DNA of 64,000 bases from Lantana camara (taxonomy: Eukaryota > Streptophyta > Magnoliopsida > Lamiales > Verbenaceae), in assembly GCA_037501455.1 (NCBI GenBank), contig CM074859.1, positions 89,548,894 through 89,612,893 of the forward strand, written 5' to 3'. Both the position numbers and the translations under genes were made by a program. Shown one piece after another: positions 51,951-63,946 of this stretch (position 1 is its first letter; each line of letters opens with the position of its first letter). Below the pieces are notes generated by a model. It was not told the origin of the DNA. It did no database searches and saw nothing but the letters and a program-made list of their open reading frames with translations.

Positions 51951-52671
51951 GTTGTGATATTAATCCCCTTCGTTTCAAAATTCCAAAATGATTTCATACT
52001 TTAAGAAAACGTTGCAACAATAGTCCCTCATGTGCAATAACAACCACTCATTTAAAAGATTTAAAAATGGCTTTTCAAAAAAAAATAAAAAATAAAAATA
52101 AAAATGGTCTCATATTCTAAGAAAACATTGCAATAATAATCTCACCGTTAATTAGGTAATCGGAAATACACGTGGAGATTATGTACAACGTTACAAATCT
52201 ATTTAAAGTATTTTTTAAAATGTTATTTGTAATTAAGATAGAAAATTAGTAAAAACTACAGTTGTTATGGCAAAATTATAACTTATGATATGTAATCATA
52301 AAAATATTGTTATTAGTATTAGCAAATAAATTGATGCAGTTTAAATGATGTTATGACATGTTGTCTTAATAATTCGGTGTTAAGTATATTGTTATATATT
52401 AACATGTTATCAATGTTGAAACATAAAGAAATTAAAGTAAAATGAACAAATAAGAGGCTTTTTATTATAATAAGAGAGTTTCCCACAAAAAACATCACCA
52501 AAAAATAATTTAAATGAATTTCTAATGGTGCACATATTCTTCATGTGCCTTTTTCATTAACTAATTAATAGTGGGACTATTATTGCAATGTGTAGAACTA
52601 TTATTGTAATTTTTTCTTAAAGTATGAGACTATTTTTGGATTTTTGAAATGAGCGAGACTAATATTGCAAC
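51951..52671. mobile_element. Inverted-repeat element, about 0.7 kb
   Basis: The left arm (51951-52050, GTTGTGATATTAATCCCC onward) is repeated inverted at 52671-52575, with roughly 80-85% match by eye (GTTGCAATATTAGTCTCG onward). A third, partial copy of the arm lies at 52102-52146. No coding sequence. Fits a foldback or MITE-like DNA element; the superfamily is unknown because no target duplication is evident. Confidence 0.7.
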
Positions 52672-52762
52672 AGTAATGACATGGCGATACGAACACGACA
52701 TGATACAATGATAAACAAAATTTCTTAAATTTTCCACGTGAGGAGTATCAGACACGGTGTCC

Positions 52763-52786
52763 GACACGACACGACACGACACGATA
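52763..52786. repeat. (ACACG)n microsatellite
   Basis: CGACACGACACGACACGACA: about four pentamers after GACACGGTGTC, itself a small palindrome. Confidence 0.8.
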
Positions 52787-53005
52787 AAATAATATTTTTA
52801 GAAGTGTCCGTGCATTAGAGTTTAAAACATAACGAAAATTTTGAGATTTTAACCAAAATTGGCGAGAGTGCTTAAGATTTAAAAGTTTAGGGGTATCATT
52901 GTGTTGCATCCAAAATTTGTGGGATGTTCTGCGAAGTTAAAAAGTTAGGGGGGTTATATACAATTTACATAATTATATTTTAGGGCTAATCCCAGACAAC
53001 CCCCG

Positions 53006-53440
53006 TGACACCCCGTCTGTCTGCGCGTATAAATTTGTGCCACGTGTGAGTTTAATTTCCGTATTTGCATTTATTTTTCATACTTAATTGATGCATTTTA
53101 TTTGAATTATGATTCTTTATTCATTCTTATATTAAATATTTGAAATATTTGCTAAGTGTTTGTCCTACTTGAACGTTTGATATGAGTTCTTATGATTTGA
53201 GAATTTGTGAAACATGAATTTAAATCCCAAGCATGCTAAATTCCTGAAATATGTGATATAATATGATTTGAGGACTCATTTGTAAGGTTTTATTATGTTT
53301 CGACTTGTTTGAAACTTCTAAGGACGCAATTGCACTTTTATTCAAGTTTTGGGCCAATTTGTAATTTGGCGATACTTGAGTCCTTGTAGTATAGTGAGTC
53401 ATTATCCAAAAATTACAAATAACATACAACCCAACATGAA
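53006..53440 (+). repeat. Degraded LTR start, related to families B and F
   Basis: TGACACCCCGTCTGTCTGCGCG followed by GCCACGTGTGAGTTT parallels the first 60 bases of LTRs B and F. The stretch GGACGCAATTGCA at about 53322 resembles GGGACTTAATTGCA of LTR F (sense). No right end was found, so this is a fragment. Confidence 0.5.
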
Positions 53441-53454
53441 TGAAAGAAGTAATA

Positions 53455-53696
53455 CATTTGCATGTTTACTTTGTTGGTTAGGATGAAATGTGATAGATAA
53501 GTAATGAGATGAGTGGTGGAATGTGATGGTGGATTGTTCATCCCATGGGGAATATGAGATGAATAATCAACCTTTTATCCCATATCATCCCGGGCCATGT
53601 CATCAATCCCGGTCTCGCAAAAGTATTAGTAAACATAAGTTTAAATAGGATTATTAATCTAATTCACTTTCATCCTATAAAGTAAACATGCAAATG
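53455..53696. mobile_element. MITE with 18-bp terminal inverted repeats
   Basis: Starts CATTTGCATGTTTACTTT and ends with its complement AAGTAAACATGCAAATG. The similarity continues inward as AGGATGAAA and GTGA on the left against TTTCATCCT and TCAC on the right. 242 bp, non-coding. Superfamily not clear; the flanks do not give an obvious target duplication. Confidence 0.8.
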
Positions 53697-53786
53697 GGCA
53701 TAGTTCAAATTAAAATCTTGTTACTAAGGTTGACGTTTTAGCTTGAAGTTTGAAATTTCTACAAAATGAGATGCACCACTATATAA

Positions 53787-53849
<63 letters not shown>

Positions 53850-54507
53850 GATATGATATTATACTTAAATTTAATATATACACATGATCGAATAATTGAC
53901 GGGAATAAACCTTATAATAATCAAACAATTCTCATTGCCAGCAGACAAACTTTATACAACTCAAAATTCTTAGAAAACAGCATTATCAATTACAAAATAG
54001 ATGAATAAATAAATGGTAGACATAAGGCATATATCAAAGTATGAGCTCAAAGTAAAAATCAGATTATGTGCTCACACACACAAACACATATATATTATAC
54101 CTTTATAAATTCATAAACTATATAGTAAAAGTTCCAAAAAGCTTGAGAAGCTTATTACAAAAGCTGAAGTTCCCCACTTGCCATGTAATTCAGGACTAAG
54201 AAAATGTGTCGAAAAATGAATATGCTGTCCCTAACTTTAAAGTGGTTCAAGTTATGTATCAAAAAATATCACTAATATGTAACGTTATTTGATAAACTAT
54301 TTTGATGAGCATAGTTCTGGCAAGATCCCTTCTTGTGTCCATGAAGAAGAAGAAACCTAAATATTCCTTTCTAATCTTCCTTATTAAATTCTCCCCACAA
54401 CAATAATGGAGGAAGAAGAAGAAATCATCAAAGAAATATTACACCAATACAGTCTCATTCTTTTCATAAGGAGATCAAATAGAAGCCAAGTGCTTCAATA
54501 GATTATA
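53697..54507 (+). promoter_or_regulatory. Upstream region of the APS2-like gene
   Basis: 811 bp with a long (AT)n run (53792-53846), then AT-rich sequence and GAAGAAGAAG runs close to the start codon, which suit a 5' UTR. No precise TATA box or transcription start can be assigned. Confidence 0.4.
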
Positions 54508-55984
54508 ATGTCTCTATTTTCTTCTTCTTGTTCAAGTATTAGGCTCCCGCGGTGGTCGATCAAACCGGCAGCAGAATTCGGGTCGAGTTTGTTTGCGAAG
54601 AACTCGCAGCAGCCCGATTGCCCGAGTTCGTTGTTTCCTCCGGCTAACCAGGTGATTTGCATTTGATTTATTTCCATGTTTATTATAATGTTTTCTTTCA
54701 TTTATTGTGTTGGATTTATTCGAAGTTACAAATTCGAATTTATGGTAATGCATTTATCTTTTTCACTCTTTAAGAATACAATTGTCTAGCTGTTTTAGAT
54801 TTTAATGGTTTGAACCAATTTGAGGAAAAATAAGTGTGGTTCAACATTAACGAGAAAATCAAATGTTTTCTTGGATTTATGTCTTATGAGGAGATTTTTT
54901 TATTTTTTTTTAAAAAACAAAAAGCTAGAATGTGGAATTAATTGTTTCAAAAACATTTAAATTTTCATCCATGGTATCGTTGACTGTATGTGGATTTGAC
55001 ATAATGGTATAATGTAAGGTGGAGATAAGTTATAGAATTAAGAGCAATTTTGAATTTTTAAGGGGAGGTTTGCGTAATTTACATATAAATAAATGTTTTC
55101 TTGAGTCCTCATTTTCCTAAAAGAATAAACATCTTCTTACGGTGCAAGAAAACAGAAAGTTAGATAAAATATAACGTTTACTTTTTGGTGCAACGATACA
55201 GTCACACAACATAACATGTTACAACATAAATTGTGACTAATTATACTATAAAAATTGTTTTGTAGTAAAAATGATTTTTGTAACATAATTAGTGACCAAA
55301 ACGGTGTTTAACAGTTTGAGTTGTAATCATTGACATTTAGTGACACACTAATGGTGATAACCTAGTCAAAGGGAATATATATATATATATACAAAAAGGA
55401 AACCAATACAAAAAAGAAACCAAAAGGTCTCAACCATGGGTTTTTTTCAAGGAAACCCCTTGTGTCATGTGAAATGATTAAAAAAGACCCCGTGAAAAAT
55501 AAATTCTCATATAAAACCCTATGTTTTCAAATTTTTGCAGAAAAAATCCTGAGACGCGTTTTTGAATCACACGCGCGTTTACTGCGTGTGATATTAGATT
55601 TTTCTTCACTTTTTCGCGTAAAATGACAAATTTACCCCAACATTATATTTGGGTTTTTTGCAAGGAACCCCTTGTGTCATGTGAAATGATAAAAAAAGAC
55701 CCCGTGAAAAAAAAAATTATCATATAAAACCCTATGTTTTCAAATTTTTGTAGAAAAAACCCTGAGGCGCGTTTTTGAAATTTCGGCGGAAGAAATCCTA
55801 TCAACTTTTTTTGTTTTTTTTTTTGAAATTTCTTTTATATGTATATATATGTATGTATTATATAGTATATTATATATATACATGTATATGTATAAAATTA
55901 CTAATGTACTATATGTATTAAATATTATTTATAAATTTATTTATTTATTTTTTTGTAGAATTTGTAAATTTATTGAATATACAT

Positions 55985-56018
<34 letters not shown>

Positions 56019-59000
56019 ATGTAATTATAATTATTGTACTATACATATAAATAATATTTAATATGTATATATGTAATGTCTTTTTTTTCCTTTTGAAATT
56101 TCTTTTATATGTATGTATTATATAATATATTATATATATGCATGCATATGTATAAAATATTAAAATTACTAATGTACTATATGTATTAAATATTATCACA
56201 TATAAATAATATATAATATGTATATATATAATGTATATAAATATATAAATTATATTATATATTTATTAAAAATCTTATAAATAAATATATATAATATTAT
56301 AATGAAAATATATATGTATTGTACACTAATTATAATTATATATATACAATTAATATTTTATTTATTGCATATATTTACATATATATATATATATATATTA
56401 TAATTTTTGGACTATTTAATTTTTTACAGGGTTTTTTTGGCTCATTTCATAAAACACAGGGTTGTGGGTGCATATAGTTCTTTAAGAATGTATTGTAATG
56501 AAAGAAGGGCAATTTTGACAAAACACGTCGGTTCTTTGACTAAATGGTGTAAAGGGGCGCTTTGCAAAAAATAAAAAATACAGGGTTTATTTTACTAATT
56601 TTTTTTTACAGGGTTTTTTTGGCTCATTTCATAAAACACAGGGTTGTGGGTGCATATAGTTCTCTCAACCATTGATGTAGTCTTCCATACTAAAATTTGC
56701 GCAAGCCCAAACTATCAAACTGATCCCACAAGTAACCTTTTATCGCAAGACACAAGTAAATCTGTACATTTATTACTTTCCCATTAGATGTGTGTGATTT
56801 TTGTTTCCCAAGACAAATTTAGAACAGTTTTACAAACCGCAATCAAATTTCCTACCGAATGTTAATCAAAGTAGCTAGAGATTAGTTTTGTGTATAAGCC
56901 TAACAATGATCAGCGAATCACTTTTCACCCAAATTTTTTCATATCTTCGTCCCAAGCCAATATGAGATCTTATCTTATCCCCAATAATTCAACCATGTTA
57001 ATGGATACAATCCAATTTACAAGAGAATCCAAACAACTAATGTCCATACTCATCTCTAATTAGCCCACTACCTACCGCAAAGAAAGAATCTTGAAAAACA
57101 CTTCCATATTCAATTTAACCCATCTCTTAGGAGGTTTCACCCAGAAATCGCACTTGAGTTGTCACCAGACCCATGTCGCTAAATACTACTTTGAATCATT
57201 TGAGGACACAATTAGTAACAAAAGCGATGTTTAACATTTTGAGTTGTAGCTACTGACATTTAGTGACGCACATGTGGTGATAACCTAGCACAGTGGATAT
57301 CCCGTCGCAACCATAGATAACCATCACTTAGAGTTGTCACTATACCTGTATCACTAAATACCGTCACTTTTGAATCATTTGACGACACAACTAAAATAAT
57401 TGTCACTAAATATATATACATATAACTGGCGAAAACATTATGTATCGTCACTTTGATTCTGAATCTTTTTCATGTTAGCTCTTGGGAGAAATGTGTGACA
57501 TGATATCAAGAATGTGAAGAGTTCATTATTTTTAGAGTGTTGCAGCTATAGTATTCGGGGATGGGTCATCGCATTCGAGGCTGTATCCGCTGACGAAGAG
57601 AAGATCAGAAGCTGCCATTCCAATAGCTGGAAATTACAGGCTAATCGATGCTGTTGTGAGCAACTGCATCAACAGCAACATAACCAAGATATACGCGCTC
57701 ACGCAGTTCAACTCAACTTCTCTTAATTCTCACCTTTCGAGAGCTTATTCCGGGGCACGCCTCTCAAAGGAGGGATTCGTCGAAGTCATTGCAGCGTATC
57801 AGAGCCCGGAAGACAATGGCTGGTTTCAGGTACTCAAAATTTGTTTGCTAAATTTCAATATTAGAAAAGGAAAAACAATGGATGTTATCTTGTTGTGCTT
57901 TAGGGAACTGCAGATGCTATAAGGAGATGTTTGTGGGTGCTTGAGGAGTATCCAGTTTCAGAGTTCTTGGTTCTTCCTGGACATCATCTCTATAAAATGG
58001 ACTATCAGAAAATTATTGATTCCCACAGGAAAGCCGATGCCGATATAACCGTCTCGCTCTTTAGTCGAACCACCAATGACGAGGATCTCGGATTTGGCAT
58101 TTTCAAACTGAATTCCGAAAATCAAGTGCTCGAATTCAGACAGAATCAAGAATCAGTTCTCATCAACTCTATACCAGTTGAGTTTCTTTGTATTTAGGGA
58201 TAATTACACCGGTATACCTTAAGGTTTGGCCTAATGCATGCTATTATAGTTCTGAATTTAAAATCAAATATTGTCCGGTAAATGTCAGCTGGAAAATACG
58301 GTATTCATAAAGAATTGCTGATGTCTTGATTAAAACAACAAAATTAATCTATTTAGATGTAATGTAAATTCTTCATAGGGGTAATTTGTGTAATTCATCA
58401 AAACTTCGGGGAAGTTCGTGTAATTATAAGAAACCTCAGAATGTTAGTGCAATTGTCCCTTTTATTTACAAATCTTTCTTCTTGTATTCTTCTAAATTCT
58501 ACTTATAGGAAATATTAAGGAAAAAACATGTAAAAAGAATAAAAAATGTCCTTTTCAGGTAAATTTTGATCATAATGCGACGTTTAGCTATCCGAGCATG
58601 GGGATTTATGTTATCAATAGAGATATAATGATAAAGCTCCTAACCGAATATCTTCCGACTGTAAATGACTTGAAAAGTCAAGTGATCCCGGGTGCAATTG
58701 CTCTTGGAATGAAGGTCTGAAATTTTCCTATTGTTGTTGAAACTCATTAATCTTACACTATATCTGTTGTTCTTTATTTATTTATTTATTTTTTATTAAC
58801 ATTGATAGATCAATGCTTATAAATTTGACGGATATTGGGAGGATATGAGAAGCATACCGGCATACTACCGTGCAAACATGAAAACCATTTGGAGAACAAA
58901 CAAAGCATACGAGTAAGTGCCTTCAAATAACAGATACCTCCTCCATTAGTTTTGAAATTACATATACCTCCCCTGAAAATTGTCTTCACCTTACAGTTGG

Positions 59001-60378
59001 CCCCCTTCTGTCGGTTATTGCACGTTATTCATTCAATACATTATCATTTAGATTTTAATCCAACATTCAGATGAATATTTGTGTAATTTTACATAGTTTT
59101 AATCAAATATGGTATTTTGTTTAGCAGCTTCTATGACAGAAATTCACCTCTATACACATTGCCACGCCATCTTCCTCCGACTCTTGTATCGGATGCTGTC
59201 ATAACCGATTCCATTATTGGAGATGGATGCATTCTTAGTGTAAGAAAAACAGCATATTGACAAAACAACCAAAATCCATTTCTTTTATTACTGTTCTTAG
59301 ATTAATAGTTGAAGCTAATTTTAAATTTTTTATATATTCATGATGCTTGTTTTAAATACAGAAATGCTGGATAAAAGGCACAGTAATTGGTATGAGGACA
59401 AGAATAGGGGACGATGCTGTGATTGAGGATTCAATCATTTTGGGATCAGATACCTATCATTATCATCTTCATGTAAGTATAGCTAATATAGAATTTCTTG
59501 AAAAGGGGAAAAAATGATTTTTTTAATTATTTAATAAAGAGAATCATTATTGGTTCCCCAACTACCCTAACGAAACTCGAATAAAAAAACAGAAGAGAAT
59601 TTGTTCTATAAGATGTCTGCATTTTATTTTTTATTTTTTTTCGGGCTTTTTGTTAATTTTTTATTATAAAAAATATTGAAAAATAATTGAAATTTTAGTC
59701 CAAATTCCACGGAAATGTGCAGAGTTCTATGAGTGAAGAAGGCACTAGCATTCCTCTTGGAATAGGTGAAGGTTCACATATAAAGAAGGCTATAATCGAT
59801 AAGAATGCAAGGATTGGCAAAAATGTCAAGGTATGTCACTACAAATAGCTCACAAAATATGGAGTGTGAAAATTTATTACACATTGTATGTTATTTAATG
59901 ATTATTCCTAATATTTAGTCAATATAAATAATACAATAATTGCTCATATTTATTCAATAATCATGTCTAACCATATACATGGCGGGGTTACAATCTCAAT
60001 ATCAGTTGTCATATTTTAAGTCAAAATATACACACACACACTTCCTATCTCAATCTCAATAATTTTGAACAGATCATGAGCTGTCGAAAACTCTTTGATT
60101 TTCACCATTGATACGTCGGTAATATTAAAATATACAGAGAGAGATTTACTTCGTCAGCTTTAGAACTAGTCACTAATTGCAAAAGGTTTAACAAAATCTT
60201 TTTATCATCAGTGTAGATATTGTCATCTTATGTCATTGTATTAATTTATTTATTGTTGCAGATTATAAATAAAGACAACGTACAAGAAGGGAACATGGAA
60301 GCAAATGGATATATCATTTCAGGAGGAATTGTTGTGATTATAAGGAGTGCAGTTATTCCAGATGGGACTATCCTCTGA
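54508..60378 (+). CDS. APS2: ADP-glucose pyrophosphorylase small subunit paralogue, APS2 type, probably inactive
   Basis: Nine exons, all in phase: 54508-54651, 57536-57829, 57904-58176, 58559-58714, 58809-58912, 59125-59239, 59362-59472, 59723-59830, 60262-60378; about 473 aa. Exon 1 (48 codons, Ser-rich) is a likely chloroplast transit peptide. The nucleotidyltransferase domain (about 50-330) keeps [27 protein letters not shown] and GWFQGTADA. However, the GGG-type loop reads GDGSSHSRL (56-64). The catalytic Asp of the usual SGDHLY is His173 ([10 protein letters not shown]), and the sugar-phosphate Lys of the EKP motif is missing. A left-handed beta-helix follows ([29 protein letters not shown]). 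The match is to Arabidopsis APS2, reported as lacking activity. No stop or frameshift. Exon 6 has a NAGNAG acceptor (59125 or 59128), and exon 8 could start at 59699 instead, adding 8 residues. Confidence 0.92.
55296..55372. repeat. Copy 1 of an 80-bp repeat in APS2 intron 1
   Basis: Contains GTTTAACAGTTTGAGTTGTA, GACATTTAGTGACACAC and GGTGATAACCTAG. Matches 57208-57290 at about 80-85% by eye, in the same orientation. Confidence 0.75.
55430..56670. mobile_element. Inverted-repeat element in APS2 intron 1
   Basis: The left end (CTCAACCATGGG, then CCCCTTGTGTCATGTGAAAT) and the right end (ATTTCATAAAACACAGGG, then CTCAACCATTGATG) are related as diverged inverted repeats. Each arm is itself duplicated in tandem: CCCCTTGTGTCATGTGAAAT recurs after 213 bp on the left, and GGCTCATTTCATAAAACACA after 184 bp on the right. 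The middle (55800-56400) is AT-rich, with a 270-bp direct repeat starting TTTGAAATTTCTTTTATATG at 55821 and 56091. No coding sequence. Confidence 0.65.
57208..57290. repeat. Copy 2 of the 80-bp repeat in APS2 intron 1
   Basis: Contains GTTTAACATTTTGAGTTGTA, GACATTTAGTGACGCAC and GGTGATAACCTAG. The two copies flank the inverted-repeat element. Confidence 0.75.
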
Positions 60379-62110
60379 AAATTCTTAATTAAAATTCTAG
60401 AGACCATTCTTTTACATACAAAATAAATTAAGGGGTCCAAAGGAAATAATAGTTGAGTTTCTTTTTTTCATTTTTCCTTTCTGCAAAGATCAAATCTTAA
60501 ATGGAAAAAAATCCTTCGAGAAAATAATATTTGTTTAGAATGCCATGACTTTATTAGTACTAGCGAAATCAATGTGTATCACATTTATCCTTTAATTTTA
60601 AATAAGTTTTACTATTATATGTATTTAACAAATTCAAATATTCATAATTTCTAACTTAATTAAATAAACATAATAAAATATTAATGAATCACTTTGATTT
60701 TGAAAAATTATACATATAAGAATATTTATATAAAATATTTATATCAGATTATGAATAATAATAACATCTAATAAGTTACAAACTACACAAGTAATGCATG
60801 TCATGAATACTTGAAGTTATCATGCAGGGAAAATATCATTTCTGATCCTACAGTTTAAGTCCATTTTCGAGTTTGGTCCCATGTTTGTTGACTCAATCAA
60901 TCACATGCCAAAATATGTAATTTTTTATCAGAATTGTTTCACCCGACTCATTTCCGTTAAGTTTTAAACGACTGAACCATGTATTTCGTTAGTTAATCTA
61001 TTAACACATGCAATTTCACCCCTTTATAAATATGATTTACAAAATACACTCAAACCTTCTTCTTCTTCTCTTCTTCATACAATATACCCCTTCTCCCCCG
61101 ACCATCTCTCTATTGTTCTCCCCTTCTTACCATCACTGACCGTCAGCCCGGCTATTCCACCATAGCCCCCTTGCCACTGCCACCGTGACATCGCCTATCG
61201 ACCATGCTTTTTCGACCCACCACCACCCTCTCCGTCTTTTTCTTCTCCATTAGCCACACACCACCACCACGATAACCACCACCACCATAAAATTCACACA
61301 CACACACACGCACACACACACACCCCACCAAATCGCCACCATCTCACTACCTCAACACCCCCAACCGCACCATTGTGCTGCCACACCACCAAACACATCA
61401 CCACCATCGCGCCATCACTGTTCTTTACCTCACATGATCTCTCTCTCTCTCTCCCTCTCTCTCAGACCTCTTTGATGTGGATCTGGTGGTGGCAATGGCG
61501 TAAGCGTCTTGGAAAGGGGAATTCAAATGGATTTAGTGATGATGGAGAAGATAGATTTGGGGGCTATGGCGGGCTTACGGGAAGAAGTAGACGACAACAA
61601 GAGACAACAAAAATGGTGCTTCGAGGCACACACACACACACACACAGAAGGAGTCTGTGTCTTCGGTTACCCAACGACGACAAGAGACGTCGGTTACCCA
61701 ACGGCGAGAAGAGACGTTGGTGCTTAGTGAACGGCGGCGGCAGATTATACGCAGGGGAAAAAGTTTGGTTTTAGTTTTGGTGTTAATGGGTAATATATTT
61801 TTTTTGGTTGTATTCTACAAAAAATATTGTTTTTATTTAATATTTTTTGCATATTAACATATTAATAAAATTTAATGTGTGTTAACTACTAAAATTATAA
61901 TATTTTAAGAATATTAGATAAATTTATATTTTAGAATTAATATTTATATAACTTCTTTTTTTTTTTAAATTATGATGGGGTCTAATCCAAGATGGTAAAC
62001 TCCAACACTTTAGAATTTATCTAGGTGGGGGAAACAGAGATCAAAAGCTCAGGCGAGGGTCGCCAGAGGAGATGGGTTCAACCTGCTAGGAACAAACACC
62101 AAAAATGGTC
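60379..62110. other. 3' flank of the APS2-like gene
   Basis: Likely 3' UTR up to about 60600, then AT-rich DNA. 61080-61780 is low-complexity: CCACCA-rich, (CA)n at 61291-61322 and 61627-61646, (CT)n at 61438-61465. The 133-codon ORF there looks like a by-product of these repeats. No gene recognised. Confidence 0.5.
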
Positions 62111-62572
62111 TGTAGCACCCACACGAAGGGACCACATCCCCCGCACTAGAATCCAAACCCGAATACGAAATGGAAAGTTCGTACCCGAATCCGAATCATA
62201 GCGAACGGGAGACCAACACACTCACTAGGCTAGGCGAAGCTAAAACACAACCAGAGTAAGCGGAAGCAATTAAAATAAAACCAAAGCAAGTAGTGAAAGG
62301 CATATCATAGATACGTATAGGTACCAACACATATACGCATATTATATTTACATATAGGTACGAACATACAAATCCTATACAATGACCATCACGGCCTAAA
62401 CAAAATATAAGTATCAAGTCTCCAAGTCATAAGTGATGCATATACAAAATAATGTAAAGTGCACGGAAGCAGATGCATCTAACGAGACCTAGATCGATAA
62501 GTACAAAGGTAGACACACTTCTCCGCCTAACTCAAGTCCCAAAAAAACTTGCAACTAAAGAATAAACGAGGG

Positions 62573-62584
62573 TCAGTTAACTGA
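62573..62584 (-). other. TCAGTTAACTGA palindrome before acceptor-like site, LTR G
   Basis: Perfect 12-bp palindrome running into CTGACCC, followed by a T-rich stretch. It occupies the place of the CAGTC/GACTG hairpin of the other families. Confidence 0.68.
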
Positions 62585-63658
62585 CTGAGTGAGGGGGCTA
62601 ACACACACCCACACCCTATATATATAAAGCAAAGCACATATCAAAAGGTGGTCTTATGAACCGGAATAGGTATTACAAACCAAACTTTCAAAACAAACAT
62701 ATATACTTGAAACCATTTTCAAAAACTTTATTCCCATTCATAATTCCCATATCATAACATAACACATGCTCGGCGAGAACGAGCTTCCAACCTTTACTCC
62801 TCGTAACAAATAAAACATAAAATCAGAACATAACCAACCACTCCACCAATGATGGAAGAGCCACCGGAGGCCCTAACCATCCTTAACATTAACAAACCCA
62901 CGCGGGGTAGCTAACCCACAACGTGTCCTCCCCGGTTCTTACACCGAAGGCATCAAAATACCACCCCTTCCCTAGCTCCTGGGGTGGCACGTGATACCTT
63001 GGATGGAAACTATGTACAGGCCGAGCCCCGACGGCCCAAAACCGTCCCGGGGATTCCTTACCCATAGCTCCTTGGATCCACGTTCACATACCAATCTTTC
63101 ATGGCAAAACTCGCTAAACTTGAACATAAAAAGCTTTTCCCAAAGTAGCTTACATACGCCTATATATTAATTTTCCCAAATCAAAATCATTCACAATATC
63201 ATAAACGTATCATATTTAACACTTACTTAACTATATATATAATAGATAGTCACATGCGCGGCTCGAAAACGTCACATAAGGCTTTAGGTCTTTAACTATA
63301 CGAAAATCCTAAACCTCACCTTGTGCACAGAAAAGAAAGGAGTGGAAGTGATCAAGCTATGCCTCGGGCTCGTCCCCGACAACACCGTCTGAAAAGAAAA
63401 CATGAGAGCCCAAGACTTAGACACTATATGAACCAATTAAGACGCTCGACAAAATGCATGACTTATGCTTGAATGCCAAACAATATGGAATGCGTCATAT
63501 AAATCACGTATCATAGCATATAACAATTATTTACATTTATCATGCCATTAAAAATCAAGTAATATCATCAAACATGCATAAGATTAACAATAAAAGCCAT
63601 ACAAATGCATAATTAAGCAAATAAGAAGTAGTAGCAGCTCCCAGGTCTCGGGAAGGAT

Positions 63659-63946
63659 GGGAACGACCCTTTCACTGTAGGGAACGGTCGTTCCTGTTTT
63701 CGTTTAAAAGTTTCTGGAATATGGGAAAGGCCGTTCAGACCCTTAGTTCAAAATGGAAAGGTCCGTTCCCAGATACCCGATTGCTCCCTGCGCGTCTGTA
63801 AAGATTTGGCCATTTTGGCCCTTGGGAACGACCCTTCCCATCCCCAGTACAAACTGGGAACGGCCGTTCCCATTTTCTGGAAACACATTTAAAATACCGG
63901 GAAGGGCCATTCCCAGTTTAAAGTTGTGACGGGAACGGCCGTTCCA
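63659..63946 (-). repeat. GGGAACGGCCGTTCCC palindrome cluster, LTR G
   Basis: About eight units, among them a perfect copy at 63857-63872 and variants such as GGGAACGACCCTTCCC and GGGAAGGGCCATTCCC. It is the same motif as in LTR F, although the LTR ends of F and G differ widely. Confidence 0.85.

Larger units (their letters stand above)
54652..57535 (+). other. Intron 1 of the APS2-like gene, filled with repeats
   Basis: 2884 bp, donor CAG/GTGATT and acceptor TTTTTAG/AGT. It separates the transit-peptide exon from the enzyme body and holds the repeats listed separately. It is far larger than the other introns of this gene (about 75-430 bp). Confidence 0.85.

Noticed and set aside
53792..53846. 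Long (AT)n run as a regulatory element
   Set aside because: Simple microsatellite; nothing beyond composition supports a function.
57514..57726. ATG at 57514 as start of the APS2-like protein
   Set aside because: The frame from this ATG differs from the conserved AGPase frame; the splice acceptor at 57535 and exon 1 at 54508 give the conserved frame.
61373..61774. 133-codon ORF near the right end
   Set aside because: Built largely from CA, CT and CCACCA repeats; no recognised motif and no splice or homology support.
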